Of a stretch of DNA of 64,000 nucleotides, positions 1 to 11,573 are shown piece after piece (the stretch's first letter is position 1; the number at the start of each line of letters is the position of its first letter). The DNA is from Bugulina stolonifera (taxonomy: Eukaryota > Bryozoa > Gymnolaemata > Cheilostomatida > Bugulidae), in the NCBI GenBank assembly GCA_935421135.1, contig OW285193.1, positions 14,494,099-14,558,098 on the forward strand. Reading direction: 5' to 3'. The translations under genes were made by a program, and so were the position numbers. Below the pieces are notes generated by a model. That model was not told the DNA's origin, did not search any database, and saw nothing but the letters and a program-made list of their open reading frames with translations.

Positions 1-996
1 AATATCTATGTTGTCTGCAGTGTGTGGTCAGTGAATATGGTCATTTCTCCTTTTAGACAGGACTGTACAGGACATTGCTCTTTGACCTTTTATAGGCTAG
101 CAATTCTGTGATATAGGCCTAATTCAATAAGGATTTTACCACCAGCCACTGTTCACTATCCTGATCATGATGCTGATTTTTAGAACTGATTTTAAACTAA
201 ACAAATTGGTCAAACCTACTGACAATGCTCTAAATCATAGGTTTCAGGCCAAAAGTCTAGGTGGGCTACCACCTTAATGGAGAGGTTAACATTTAATTAT
301 TTTGTGGATTCGACAAAGTCACCCAAAGTCTGGAGTCTGCACCACATGCTCATACCAGTAAACATCTCCCTTTGACCACTGATCACGGATTCCAACCACT
401 TCCTTGCCAACTCCCTGCTATTTACTACCACTTCCACACCATGCATCTACCAAAATTCCACTTAATACAAGATTTACGCTGACTAAAATATATAAAATCT
501 GTGATATTCACTGATTAAAAGTATTATTAATGCTAATTGGTTATAATCCGTTGCAATAGCAAAATAGTAAACAATATGGTTTTCTGTAGAATTTCCAACT
601 GCAAGACTAATGAAAGGTGTGATATCTGTAATAATCCTATTCATTTGCAGCTTGGCTTCTATGAAACAGTAATATTTTGGTAGTAATTTCTTGGATAAAT
701 ATAATTATTTGGTGATTAATAGTTCCAAAGTATATTCATGTTTCAAATTTATGTAATTTAGATTTATTCCATAAATAAGGACTTATTAGATATTACTCCT
801 TTTAGCCACTAAAGTGAGTAATTAGCTACTAATGTGAGTAATTACTTACTTTTTGGAATTCTAACAAAGATGTGAAAAGTAATCCCTGAATAAAGTGCTT
901 CTTTATATCTTGAGTTAGATGTACTAAACTGTAAATAATGGACCACACACCTGGTGTTTGTCTCATCATGTTATGTATTATTCTCTTCACTTTTAG

Positions 997-1876
997 GGAT
1001 ATTCCAGTTGATTTCAAGTATATATCTGACCCTTCGATGCATTCGATGCCAGCTGTTACCATTTCACACAACGGAAAATGGTTAGCATGCCAGAGTATGG
1101 ATAACCAAATAGTTATATTTAATGTACTCAATCGAATGAAGATGATGCGAAAAAAAGTGTTTAAAGGTCACATGGTGGCAGGTTATGCCTGTGGAGCAGA
1201 TTTCTCACCAGATATGTCGTAAGTATTACAGCATCCCATCCCACTATTCCAACCTTGATGCTCCTCTAAGTCTATGGTATATCATGTGTAATCAAACGAT
1301 AAATTATTACAAATTCCGCAGAGTATTAAAGCAGTTGAGTTTTCTGGATATAAATACAGTCACACTTATTCACAGGCACTCAGGCTTCAGGTGTAGGATT
1401 TATGGCAATAGTTTTTTTCTAATGTACTACTCATTTAATTACTAGACAGGCACCTCTATATTTATATCACTGGATTTTAAAACATTTTGTTTCATAATTT
1501 TCTATTCTCCAAGGATAATCTGCACATAATTAAATTTAAAAGATCTTTCTCCATGGCTACAACTTATTAATCCTGAAATATATTACATGCCATTTATTTC
1601 ATCACTTGGCCAGTACTAAAGAAAATTTAAATCTCATCATGTTTTTCCATGGCTACATATACTTGTAGATATAATAGATTAACTGTTTACTATTTTAGTT
1701 ATCTAATCTCTGGAGATGCCGATGGTAAGATGTACATATGGGACTGGAAATCCACCAAGTTGTTTACCAAGTTTAAAGCTCATGATGACGTGTGTATTAG
1801 TGTTCTTTGGCACCCACATGAGACAAGTAAGATAGCCAGTGCTGGCTGGGATGGAGTGATAAAATACTGGGACTAG
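997..1876 (+). CDS. CDC40: CDC40/PRP17 pre-mRNA-splicing factor, C-terminal exons (5' part outside window)
   Basis: CDC40 (PRP17) is a WD40-repeat protein of the spliceosome needed for the second step of nuclear pre-mRNA splicing. Two exons are visible: 997-1218 and 1699-1876, stop TAG at 1874-1876. The first follows a TTTTAG acceptor and reads DIPVDFKYISDPSMHSMPAV, then GKWLACQSMDNQIVIFN and FKGHMVAGYACGADFSPDMS, all nearly identical to the animal CDC40 C-terminus. The second reads SGDADGKMYIWDWKSTKLF and ends in a WD repeat (WDGVIKYWD). The intron is GTAAGT...TTTTAG and the codon TC|T is split across it. The earlier exon, which should end just before a WD codon, is not seen in 1-996 and must lie upstream of the window. 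Identification is by family sequence knowledge and I am very confident of it. The protein is partial only because of the window edge; there is no sign of decay. Confidence 0.95.
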
Positions 1877-2172
1877 ACAACCAACAATGACACCTCTACG
1901 TACCCAATGAAGGAGCTATGCTGTTGATATGATGAACTTTTTATGGGCTAATTTTGTATATAACTACATGGCCCCTCTAAAAGTATAAGTGTTTCTCTCA
2001 ACAGTTATAAGTTCTTAAAAAGTTGAGATACTGACCAATAATGTACAAATTTTACTTATCTGTATCTTGGTCCTGTGAGTATATAGCTCTTAACTTGGTC
2101 TACATTTTATAGAGGCTGAATCTTTTGTATATAACTACATGGCTATGCATCATATGCACTTTCATCTGTGGC

Positions 2173-2178
2173 AATAAA
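2173..2178 (+). terminator. Polyadenylation signal AATAAA, likely CDC40
   Basis: This is the first canonical AATAAA after the CDC40 stop, about 300 bases downstream, in an AT-rich 3' untranslated stretch. The assignment is inferred from position only. Confidence 0.45.
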
Positions 2179-5100
2179 ACAGTTTCTAATGAAAGTATTC
2201 ATCTTAATTTTTTCACTGCAAAACTTGCACTATTTTTTGGGAGCAATCTTACAATAACATCAATGTATGAAAGCTGGAAGCAAATTTACAATAACACAAA
2301 TGTACCATAGTGTTTGGAAGTAAGTTTGTAATACCAGCTATCCAAGTTGAAGAATGAGATCAAAGTAAGAGAAGGGAGGTTTTTCCACAGGTTACCTGGT
2401 AATCCACAGATATAATGATATGAACTTTATGAAAATATTTAATTCTTTGATCACTGGAGTTCTGTCAAAACCAACCATATTACTATTTAGATGAATTACA
2501 ATACCATGGTATGCACACCAGGGTTAGGCCATAATTGAAACAAGATTTTTATGAGAAATCTTTCTGGGTGAAGTATGTTTTCTCTATTTGTCAGTTTAAG
2601 TGTATATTTGTGAGTCTTGATGCCCAGTTATTGTTGTGCACTTAGGCACCTTCAATAATGGTACATTTTATGCAAAATAATCTAGGTATAAAAATTAATT
2701 ATTTTGATTAATTAGATCATGAATGTAAAATTGGCAATTGGGCAATTTCAGAACAAAGAAGCAATTTTTTAGTATTGCTAAATTTAAGCTTGAACAAGAA
2801 ATATAACTAATCATTCATAGTAGCACTGTCCTAATCAAAATACGACGTATCTGCAATAGTTCCATAACTAATAAACTGCATTTGTTGCTAAGTGCTAGTT
2901 ACTGATATTTACTTTTATATACCTATCATAATCCCCAATAAATTAAATTGCCACCAATTTTCCCATGGGACACCGCAGGGTTACTATAGTACCACGGCCA
3001 TCATTAGTGTCTTGTCTGTCTGTGTTACCAAGAGCAATTAGTAGTACTGTTCACTCTGATAACCCCAACATATATCAAATGTTATAATATTCATGTATTT
3101 AACATTATTAAATTACACATTAATTGATTGACTTTCTCTCTTGCACTTAAAATTCAATTTCCATAACTCAAAACAGTATCCATGCTTTGTTCTCTGCACC
3201 AGTCTAATAACTAGTTGAGATATTTTCTTAGTGCTAGACCTGAATAACATGTATTTTATATGTTCATGTTGATTTATGAATTATTATATTATATTATATG
3301 ACCCTATTCTATATAATCCAGTAAAAGTTTTTCATTTGGTGATGAAATTTACCATGCGATTGATTTTACCGGAACCTATTCAACTATTACCTTCTCAGCA
3401 CATATGGATGTGTCTAATTTCTGCTGAATAGCTGTGAACTTGTATACTTTGTCATTATATTTAGTACTCATTAAATTAAAAAAAAATTAATTGTGCTTCT
3501 ATTTGCAATGTTCACAGCAGTTTTGGCATTAGTAATTAATAATTTTGTAGAAAGCTTCTAAATCAGTATTATTCCTATTGCATGTCCATTTCTTGGAATG
3601 CAAGCCTAATACGTCCAATTGCATCACATCCTGTTCTCTCCTCCTACTGAATGCGTGTGTATCCTGTAGTAGTGCTGGTTGATTGGGAGTTCTTACCAGT
3701 GCTATTACCCACAGTTCCAAGTCAAAGCCAAAAATGTTCCAAGTCAACCTAGTTGCCCAGGATTTCCTGTAGGTACCAAAGGAAACTGTGAATGAGTGTG
3801 ACATTGCAGACTAACAACACCATATTAAACTCAAATATTTTAAGGGTCTGAATATTAATTTGCAATTGATTGAATATTCAGTGTAGTGATGTCATCAGGG
3901 TAGCTGTAGAACAACTACACTGAATGACATCATCAAGCAAAAGGTAGCAAAGTTGCATACATATTTTTTAAATTTTAAAATTATGCATAGCATCACATCT
4001 TAATTTTGAAAGTTCAGAACATCTCAATTACAAGCATTTGTTTTCAGTCGCAGGTAAAAGATATGTAAATGCATGTATAAGTGGCCTAAATTGAATAAAT
4101 TAACTTCTAAATAGTTTACCAAGTGCAGTTATTAACAAAATTAAGTATTTTTTATTCAGGGGAACATCGAGTTGAAATACTCGTCATCGCTTAAGATTTA
4201 AATTAAAACATGAGTATTGATGCTATCGAAGAGTGTAGAATGAATGCACTAGCTTCTAACTGAAGGTGATTTGAGTACATGTGAATTTAACATTGTCAAG
4301 TAGGGAGGTGGTATGAACATGAACTTTGGTGTAAACATTGATTGATCCTCAAGTTGCAGACTTCCTAGCATGTAACTCTAGTCAAGGTAGATGCTAACAG
4401 GGTGTTATCAGTACAGTTAATGACTGGCATAATAACAAGTTATTAAATTAGCAACCATCATTTGTATTTTCTCAGAATTTTAAAAAAAGCTTCCAAGTTT
4501 CAAAAGTTACACCAGGTGATCGATTTTGGCACAGTCATAATTTGATATGGCTAATTAAGTTGGGTGCTGAACTTTTATATCAAAAAGTATGTTATCAACA
4601 TGTTTACAATTCTTTGTGCTGGCTAGGGTGGTTATTATGGGAATTTTATACTCTTGATATAGAGGTGGCTGCTAGTGAATGTTAAGGTGAAATAAAAATA
4701 ATTTCCTGTCAAATTCCTCAAACCCATTTCTCTATTTATTCATGGCTGTTAAGCCTAGAGTCTGAACAGAAGGTAGAACAAACTAAAATGCCTGCAATGT
4801 ATTTTATAGACTTATGTGCTGTTTGCGGTTGCTAACGACAAGCGACAATGACTTGTGAACATCAAAATAGAGTGCAAACATCTCCAGCCCACAAATCACA
4901 CCAGAAGTGAAAACCAATTTACCACCAGTAACTCACAGTAGGCTTCTTTTGGCACAGATATCTAGCAATACCTGGTTTCTAAACTACCAGATTTGCATGT
5001 AGGTTAGTGAAACTGTGGGCAAGTAACTAAAATGGTGATTTAACTAATCTCATGCAAACCATACAATCTGCTGAGACAGACATCATCAGTTTAGACATTC

Positions 5101-5722
5101 AGTTCTTCAGTAATGTATGTTATATTTTTCTGCTACCAGTTCCCATGCTCTCAGAAAGGGCACTACTAAAAATATAATCACACGAATATACAGCAAATAT
5201 ACAGCGGTTGTAGTGATATGTAGAATACATACTACTGTGCTGATTATTATACTAGCAGTATAGTGCTTTTTACTGTAAAATGTTTTGCTACATGCAGCTT
5301 TTATATTACCTACCAACGTCAGCAACATCTAAAAACATTTAGAATTACCCTGTGGCTTATCTATAATATGCTCACATTATCTTATTATGATCAGGAAGGT
5401 TTGTTTGTGAAGTACGTCTGTTAATCTCCTGCTCCCTTCCTGGACCAACAATGTATGTAGGTCAGTGGCCAGATTGTTTTTCTGCATAATTAGTAGTATT
5501 TATCAGGATCACTAGAAGTTATTACACTTATTAGGCTCTTATCCACTCGTTTCTATCTGAAGATTGGTGTAACACACCATGAAATAATGTTTTAATACAA
5601 ATCCAGATGTACATGTAAATTGTAACCAATGATTTAGTTTATGATCTGCCCAACTTTTAATCTTGAGCACTCACACGAAAAAATCAGATGTTTTCCACTT
5701 ATGTTTATGCATACATGTTTGG

Positions 5723-5932
5723 GAGCTGCCTGTGGCCAAGTAGCTAGAGCGCTGAACTTCCATGTAGGAGATCCAGGTTTGATTCCAGTAAGGTCATTGG
5801 CGGTGTTATGAAGGGCATCCAACCTCATAAAGCTCCTGTGCTCCCTTCTCTATCTCAAATTAAAAAATATGCTGAGCTTTTCAGATCCTATCCTCCTACC
5901 TGGGTTTAATTATGGGAAGTAAAAACTGGTAG
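5723..5932 (+). mobile_element. tRNA-derived SINE, copy 1
   Basis: The 5' part resembles a tRNA promoter: an A-box-like GTGGCCAAGTAGCTAGAGCG and a B-box-like CCAGGTTTGATTCC, about 30 bases apart. The 3' body contains AGCTCCTGTGCTCCCTTCTC, then CTCAAATTA, GCTGAGCTTTTCAGATC and TACCTGGGTTTAATTATG. The same blocks occur in the same order at 21812-22034, so this is a dispersed family transcribed by RNA polymerase III and mobilised by a partner LINE. It has no coding capacity. Confidence 0.75.
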
Positions 5933-7865
5933 ATTTAAGTGCATGCATGTCTTATAAGCATGTAGCCATCCATGTTCAGTATATGTATAATTTATACTGA
6001 TGCACGTATACCATCATAGGTAAGCATGCCTCACATCATGCACGCACCATCCAACAGCAATATTTAGCCTTGCCAAGCTTCTACTGTGATAAAACCAGCT
6101 GTACCACTTTCATGATTTCTTTAATAACTATGCTGCACCTTGTATCCTCAGCACAGATTGCATTATACACGGCACATGGTACCACAACCTGTCTCAGGTA
6201 TGAGAGATGTATTTCATTGAACCAAAGATTAACTTTATGCATTCACACAAAGATGTTGTAGCGGATAGGAGCACTGAAATTATCTAAAGCAACTTGCTTA
6301 ACTAGATAAATCCCATTCATTTGACTATGTTTTTCTACCACAAGTTGTATAGGCTATTAGCCTAAACGTACTTTTAAAGCATAATTTTCAAAAATGCACC
6401 TGTTTTCCGAGTTTAGCTTGGTGTCATGTTGAAATATATGCTGTATTGGCTAATGAATTCTTGTGTTCAAGAAGGCAAGCTCACAGATGCTTCATCTCTT
6501 TTCAACTGACTATTTTATGTATTTAGTAGCAAAATCAACTGAATCTATCCAGTTTCTTATACAACTAATAAACTGTGATATGCATATGATACCTCTACAC
6601 TTTGTCAATGTTATCATACTTAGTACTATAAATCTAAACTAAGGCTGAGTGTTAAGGATTAACACTAAATATCTATTTCCATGTGACAAACTTGTTCATT
6701 TTGGATAAAATGATCTGTGATATATTACATAAGATTGTTATTATTACACCTTATGTCTGACCTTTTGAAATTTTAAATTAGAAATCAGCTTTTGAGTTTA
6801 ATTAACCCCTTCAATGGATAAGGAAGCCGTTAATTAGGGATTTGCTACATAAATATTACATGTATGTAAGTTTACTGAAGTGGTGGTAGTTAGATGTTTC
6901 TATACATGTACATATATCTTATGTAATATGGTACAAGATGTAACAGTTTCATCTGATATTGCCACATATTGGTGATAAAACATGAGTTTCTTCAGAAATT
7001 ACATTTCACGCTACATGACGTTCTTATGTAACTTCCTAAACTATATACGCCCTCTTTAAGTATGAGACCATCGACTCCCACACATTAATTAAGGTGTTTA
7101 TATATGGTCAGTCCCTATTTCATAGTCCTAATGCTGTCCTCCCATAAGAGTATTTGGGTGCATTTCCATGACGATGAAGATACAACGGTGCCTACTTCTA
7201 CATGCTTTTATAGGTCAGAAGAGTTTAGTTAATAGATATGGTTACAACCTTTTCAACAGTGGGAGGGGAAGGGGCACGGGTAGCCTGCGCCCTGCAGGAT
7301 ACGCCCAACAATTTAATTTAACACGCTGTTACTACTTACTAGTGTCACCTAGCCTAACTTTGAGGGTTGGCAAGATTTAAAATCCCATCAGCAAGTTGTG
7401 TAATGAGATAATATAAGCTAATTGAAAATTTCCATGTAGATTATATATGCCATGCTTATTAGTAATTAATAATGCACATGTATTAAAGATATTAATGAAT
7501 GTTTATGATTAATTTATCATTGATCTGGTAGCAAACACCCTTTCTGCTCAAGATTTGCAATTTGAATATATTGTATTACGATAGACTGATCTATCTGAAA
7601 TCTACAGATCGGAGAAGATCAGCACAATAGTGGAAATTTAACCACTAACAACAAAGATGTCTGCATATACAAACCTCATCAATCAACGATGTTGATTAAT
7701 AAATTAGAGTTAAGATTTTTAATCATTATTTTGATGCATGCACGGTTCTAGACCATGGCAGGTGCTCTTTTTATATGTTTGACAGGATTTAGAATCGCAG
7801 TTGCTCTTTTTGTGTATGTGACATGAATTATAGGAATAGCTGGTTATTATTAAATATTTCATCTT

Positions 7866-8397
7866 ATGAATAATCAGTTCGAATAAAAATCACACCTACA
7901 GATATAATTTGCTTGAATGGCAAGTGCAGTCTCATATTGGTAAGGAGGAAAAGCTCATCAAGTGGGTTGGCAAATTTGATATTCTATTTTCTACCTTAGT
8001 CCCAATTTACGATAAAAGATATTCAAATTCTGTTTTCACAGTAAATTGGAGACGCTCTTTGGGAAAGAATATCTGCATGTAAAGGCTAGAGCTTTGCTCG
8101 GACAAGTTTATGAAACTGGAATATGTTTTTTCAAACAAAATTTCTTGGGCAATAACTTGCAGGTTTGTCACGATCAGAAATGTTCAATTTCAAGTTGATG
8201 AGTGATGGGTTGAGTCGGAAATCGTGAAATCCATAACCCCCATTTGGGCTCACACGGTACACAGCAATTTCGTTGAAAATTTTGTAGTGTGACCTGGGCA
8301 TATAGTTGATAGAAATGCTTAGTTGGCCAGTTATCTTTAGAATTGTATATGGAGCGCTATTATAGTTCACACTGATGAACGTGATGTCACATTGCAT
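7866..8397. other. Exon-like open frames, unrecognised
   Basis: On the plus strand a stop-free frame without ATG runs from about 7866 to 8099 (YNLLEWQVQSHIGKEEKLI...). In another frame, TTTTCACAG at 8041 and CAG/GTTTGT at 8162 bracket a 121-base exon-like frame (KLETLFGKEYLHVKARALLG...). On the minus strand 8131-8397 is open for 88 codons (MQCDITFISVNYNSAPYTIL...). The amino-acid composition looks protein-like, but I recognise none of them and they conflict with each other. They could be a decayed gene or mobile element, or chance. Confidence 0.2.
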
Positions 8398-8585
8398 CTA
8401 ATCTACCCTATGGGGGTCGACCATCTCCATTTTCTGTTGTTTTAGGACATCAGAATCACCACTCACCTGAGAACAATGTCTAAAATCAAGGGATTAACTA
8501 GTCTGTCAGCCTTAACTGTGGAGAAGGTGATTGGTCTCTCAGACTTTTATAATAGTTCAATTCATTATAATCCCAAAAGTCATAT

Positions 8586-8673
8586 AGCATTGTGTAGTAT
8601 AAATGTTGGACATCATTGTGCCTACACGTAGCATTGTGTAGTATAAATGTTGGACATCGTTGTGCCTACATGT
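8586..8673. repeat. 44-bp direct tandem duplication
   Basis: Two adjacent 44-base units start with AGCATTGTGTAGTATAAATG and differ at two positions (CATCATTG/CATCGTTG and CACGT/CATGT). This is a young local duplication in intergenic DNA. Confidence 0.9.
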
Positions 8674-9767
8674 GCTCAGTACATACTCCATGAATGCCAG
8701 ACTCCTCATCACTCCTCCGATATGAAAGTCTTACTCATTTCTATTTTTTATTAACTGCATATAGAAAGCAAGGTTGGCTGAGGTATGCATATATTACTTT
8801 GAAGAAATGGTTAATAGGAAGAGCTTTCCATACACTCTCCATCTTCTACTCCCACATCTTTCCTTCATGTTAATGTTGATTACTGTAGTATTGTAATCTT
8901 GAACATGAATGTATTTGACTGCAGTTGTTCTTTTCTTGCACTGGGCTTTTTGAGATATCCAGTCTTCCCTTCACCTTATCAGCATCTCACAATCACTGTA
9001 TCTCTCAATCGATACAATAGGAACACATGGATTCCAGCTCTAAGTGAAAAACGGTGTGTTAGCCCTTCTTTGGATTTGCAAAAAATTTTATTTTTTGTCT
9101 GTCTATGGTACCAATCCTGAGAGAGGTGGGCAGTACCACCTTTATCAGTTGTTGTATACTCTGTAAGAAGCTGTAACAAATTATGGTTAACAGCTACAAG
9201 CCCTGCAGTTAAATTTACTAGGATTTTACTTTTAGACATCCGATATTTAATTAAGTGGCTCCTGACTATTAATTAAGTAGGATAGTGCAAGAAATAATGA
9301 TTAGGTACAATCTCTATCAAAAACTGTTCCTTCAACATAAACTATATACCATTTGGGCTTCCTGCTCATTACCACGTGCCAGTAGGTTAGGGGTGTTACC
9401 TATCATGTGTCACCAAAGGTTCAACAAAGGGTGGCAACCAATTACAATAGTATACTTCTATTTCATATTGAAATTGTAAAAACTGAGGTGGAGAGGGGTT
9501 GAGAACTTGCACTGCTGTACTGAAGTGAAGTTCATATTAAAATAATTAAATCTAATTTTATTCTGACAACACCTTAATTCATGAAAGCTATTAAGACCTG
9601 ACACTATATCTCTCATCCTTCCACCAGTGGCTGGTAAAGGGTCATCAACTCAGAAAGTGGGTTTTCAATGACATGCGTTGTAGATGCTGATGATAACATT
9701 GATGGCCTCAGTTCTATCTCCGATGTTCCTATAGGGTCTGATGATGTCACCAGCGTGTAATAAAGAG

Positions 9768-9815
9768 TAGGCTAATAATTAAAGAAACAGTAGACTAATA
9801 ATTAAAGGAACAGTA
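9768..9815. repeat. 23-bp tandem repeat
   Basis: Two copies of GTAGRCTAATAATTAAAGRAACA are followed by the start of a third (GTAGA). It lies in intergenic DNA just after a TAATAAAG sequence. Confidence 0.8.
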
Positions 9816-10546
9816 GATGAATACGCGTCTTCATACAGGTATGCTATAATAAGTATCATTGTATAGTTGGACTCGATATGCAATTTGATAGGGTTATGAT
9901 TTACCATAACGCTAGCTAAATCTTATTTTCATGATTCTTATGAAGCTGGTTACCGTATATTCGTTTGAGAAGCACCATTTCTTCCACCTGTCTAGTGTAT
10001 GCATTTTATGCAGTCTGATGTATCCACTGTATCCAATGCATCAGTGATGTAACGTCATGTTATATTTTCACTGGATAGACCTATACATGTGGCGGAGAGA
10101 AGTCAGAAGGTTTATTTGCTGGATTGTTGGCTGCTTGATACCTACCAAGTTCAGTCTAGCTTTGACTTCCCTTCCTTCCAATAAATCACTGTGGCAAGCA
10201 GAATGCTAAAATTGTTTTCTCTCTAACAAGAGAGTAGTGGTTTAGATTTTACACAGTATGATGAATCGGCAATTATAAATTAAAAATAGAATTAAGATAA
10301 TGAATATATTTTGTTCAACATTCTATTTCAGAAAATATTTAGAACGCCTTCACTAGTTAATAGTTTTGGTAGAACGTGACACCAACATAATGTATTTGTC
10401 TCGGTGGCCCAATCAGCTGGAGTTCAACTTTTCCTCATTCTAGAAATGACGGTCATTTGGCTGTCACTTTGTAATTCCATATCAGGTTAGGGCAGAAATG
10501 TTTATTATATGCTATCTAGGGTCTGGCTAGCAAGACAAAGAATATA

Positions 10547-10697
10547 TCACTAGACCTATGTAGCGGTCACTAGGCCTATGTAGCGGTCACTAGGCCTACC
10601 TAACGGTCACTAGGCCTACGTAACGGTCACTAGGCCTACGTAACGGTCACTAGGCCTACGTAATGGTCACTAGGCCTACGTAGCGGTCACTAGGCCT
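10547..10697. repeat. 20-bp minisatellite, about 7.5 copies
   Basis: The unit is TCACTAGGCCTACGTAACGG with small variations (TATG, TACC, TAGCGG). Each unit carries two self-complementary words, TAGGCCTA and TACGTA. It lies about 900 bases upstream of the RTP-like gene start. Confidence 0.95.
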
Positions 10698-11573
10698 GTA
10701 CCACCTGAGTAAGCCATCGTTCCTGTTAAGAATCTCCCCTACTAGCTATCTCTCTACCAATCTAAGCTGGAAACTGGAGTCAGCTCCTCAACAGAAGACA
10801 GAACTCTTGGTGTAACAAGTAGGTAAAAATAACAACCTGGGATTCACTAAGACAGCTGATTATTGTTGTTAAATTTGTTTTGACTTTTGGCTAACTCCTA
10901 GATGTAGATGTCAACTCATTTTGAAGTAGTCTAATTGAACCATTCGTTTACATTCAACTGTGAAATAGGCTGCTCAGATGGTTCAAGACATAGGCCACCA
11001 GCAACTATATTTTGAAGGTGGTGAGTTTTTTCGGTGTAATGCATCTGTTTGTCTGCAGATATTACAATCATGTATACATAAATATCTTAAAGTGATAGTC
11101 TGATGGTACATGGTGAATTGGTCATATTTTTTGACTTTTTACCATTGTCTACATGTGTGTATCTATTTATCAAGATTTAGGGACTGCCTGTATAATGCGT
11201 ATGCACATGTACATAATCTATAGACTTTATCTATCTACTGTACGTCTACTGCCATTTTAGTGATTGATATCTCCAAGCAAACTAATTTAGAGAAACAGCT
11301 AATAACACGGAGGTATTTCATTCTCGCGCTGAAGCCAACCTTGCGCACTTGTCGCTCACGCGCTGCACACCTATTGTAAGTTAAGAAATGATTAATTGCG
11401 TTGCCACGGTTACGCTGCATAAATTCATTATAATTACTAATCCATCATAAATGTGTGCCTCACCCACCTCTCCTGTGTTATAATTCCTTAGCTGCTCAAT
11501 CTGTGTCCATTCCACTGCATGTAGCTGTAGGAGAAGCATTGTTACACAGCAACACATTTCACAAAAGTACAAC

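Larger units (their letters stand above)
2179..11573. other. Intergenic region with scattered repeats
   Basis: This is about 9.4 kb of AT-rich DNA between CDC40 and the RTP-like gene. It holds a SINE (5723-5932), a 44-bp direct repeat (8586-8673), a 23-bp tandem repeat (9768-9815), a 20-bp minisatellite (10547-10697), an imperfect palindrome near 3878-3935 containing GATGTCATCA, and a few exon-like frames near 7.9-8.4 and 9.6-9.8 kb that I could not assign. I see no recognisable conserved gene here. Confidence 0.6.

Noticed and set aside
1..996. Search for an earlier CDC40 exon
   Set aside because: No frame in this stretch matches the expected WD40 repeat that precedes DIPVDFKY, so the preceding exon is taken to lie outside the window.
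3878..3935. Imperfect palindrome containing GATGTCATCA
   Set aside because: The arms are short with mismatches and no target-site duplication; too weak to call a mobile element.
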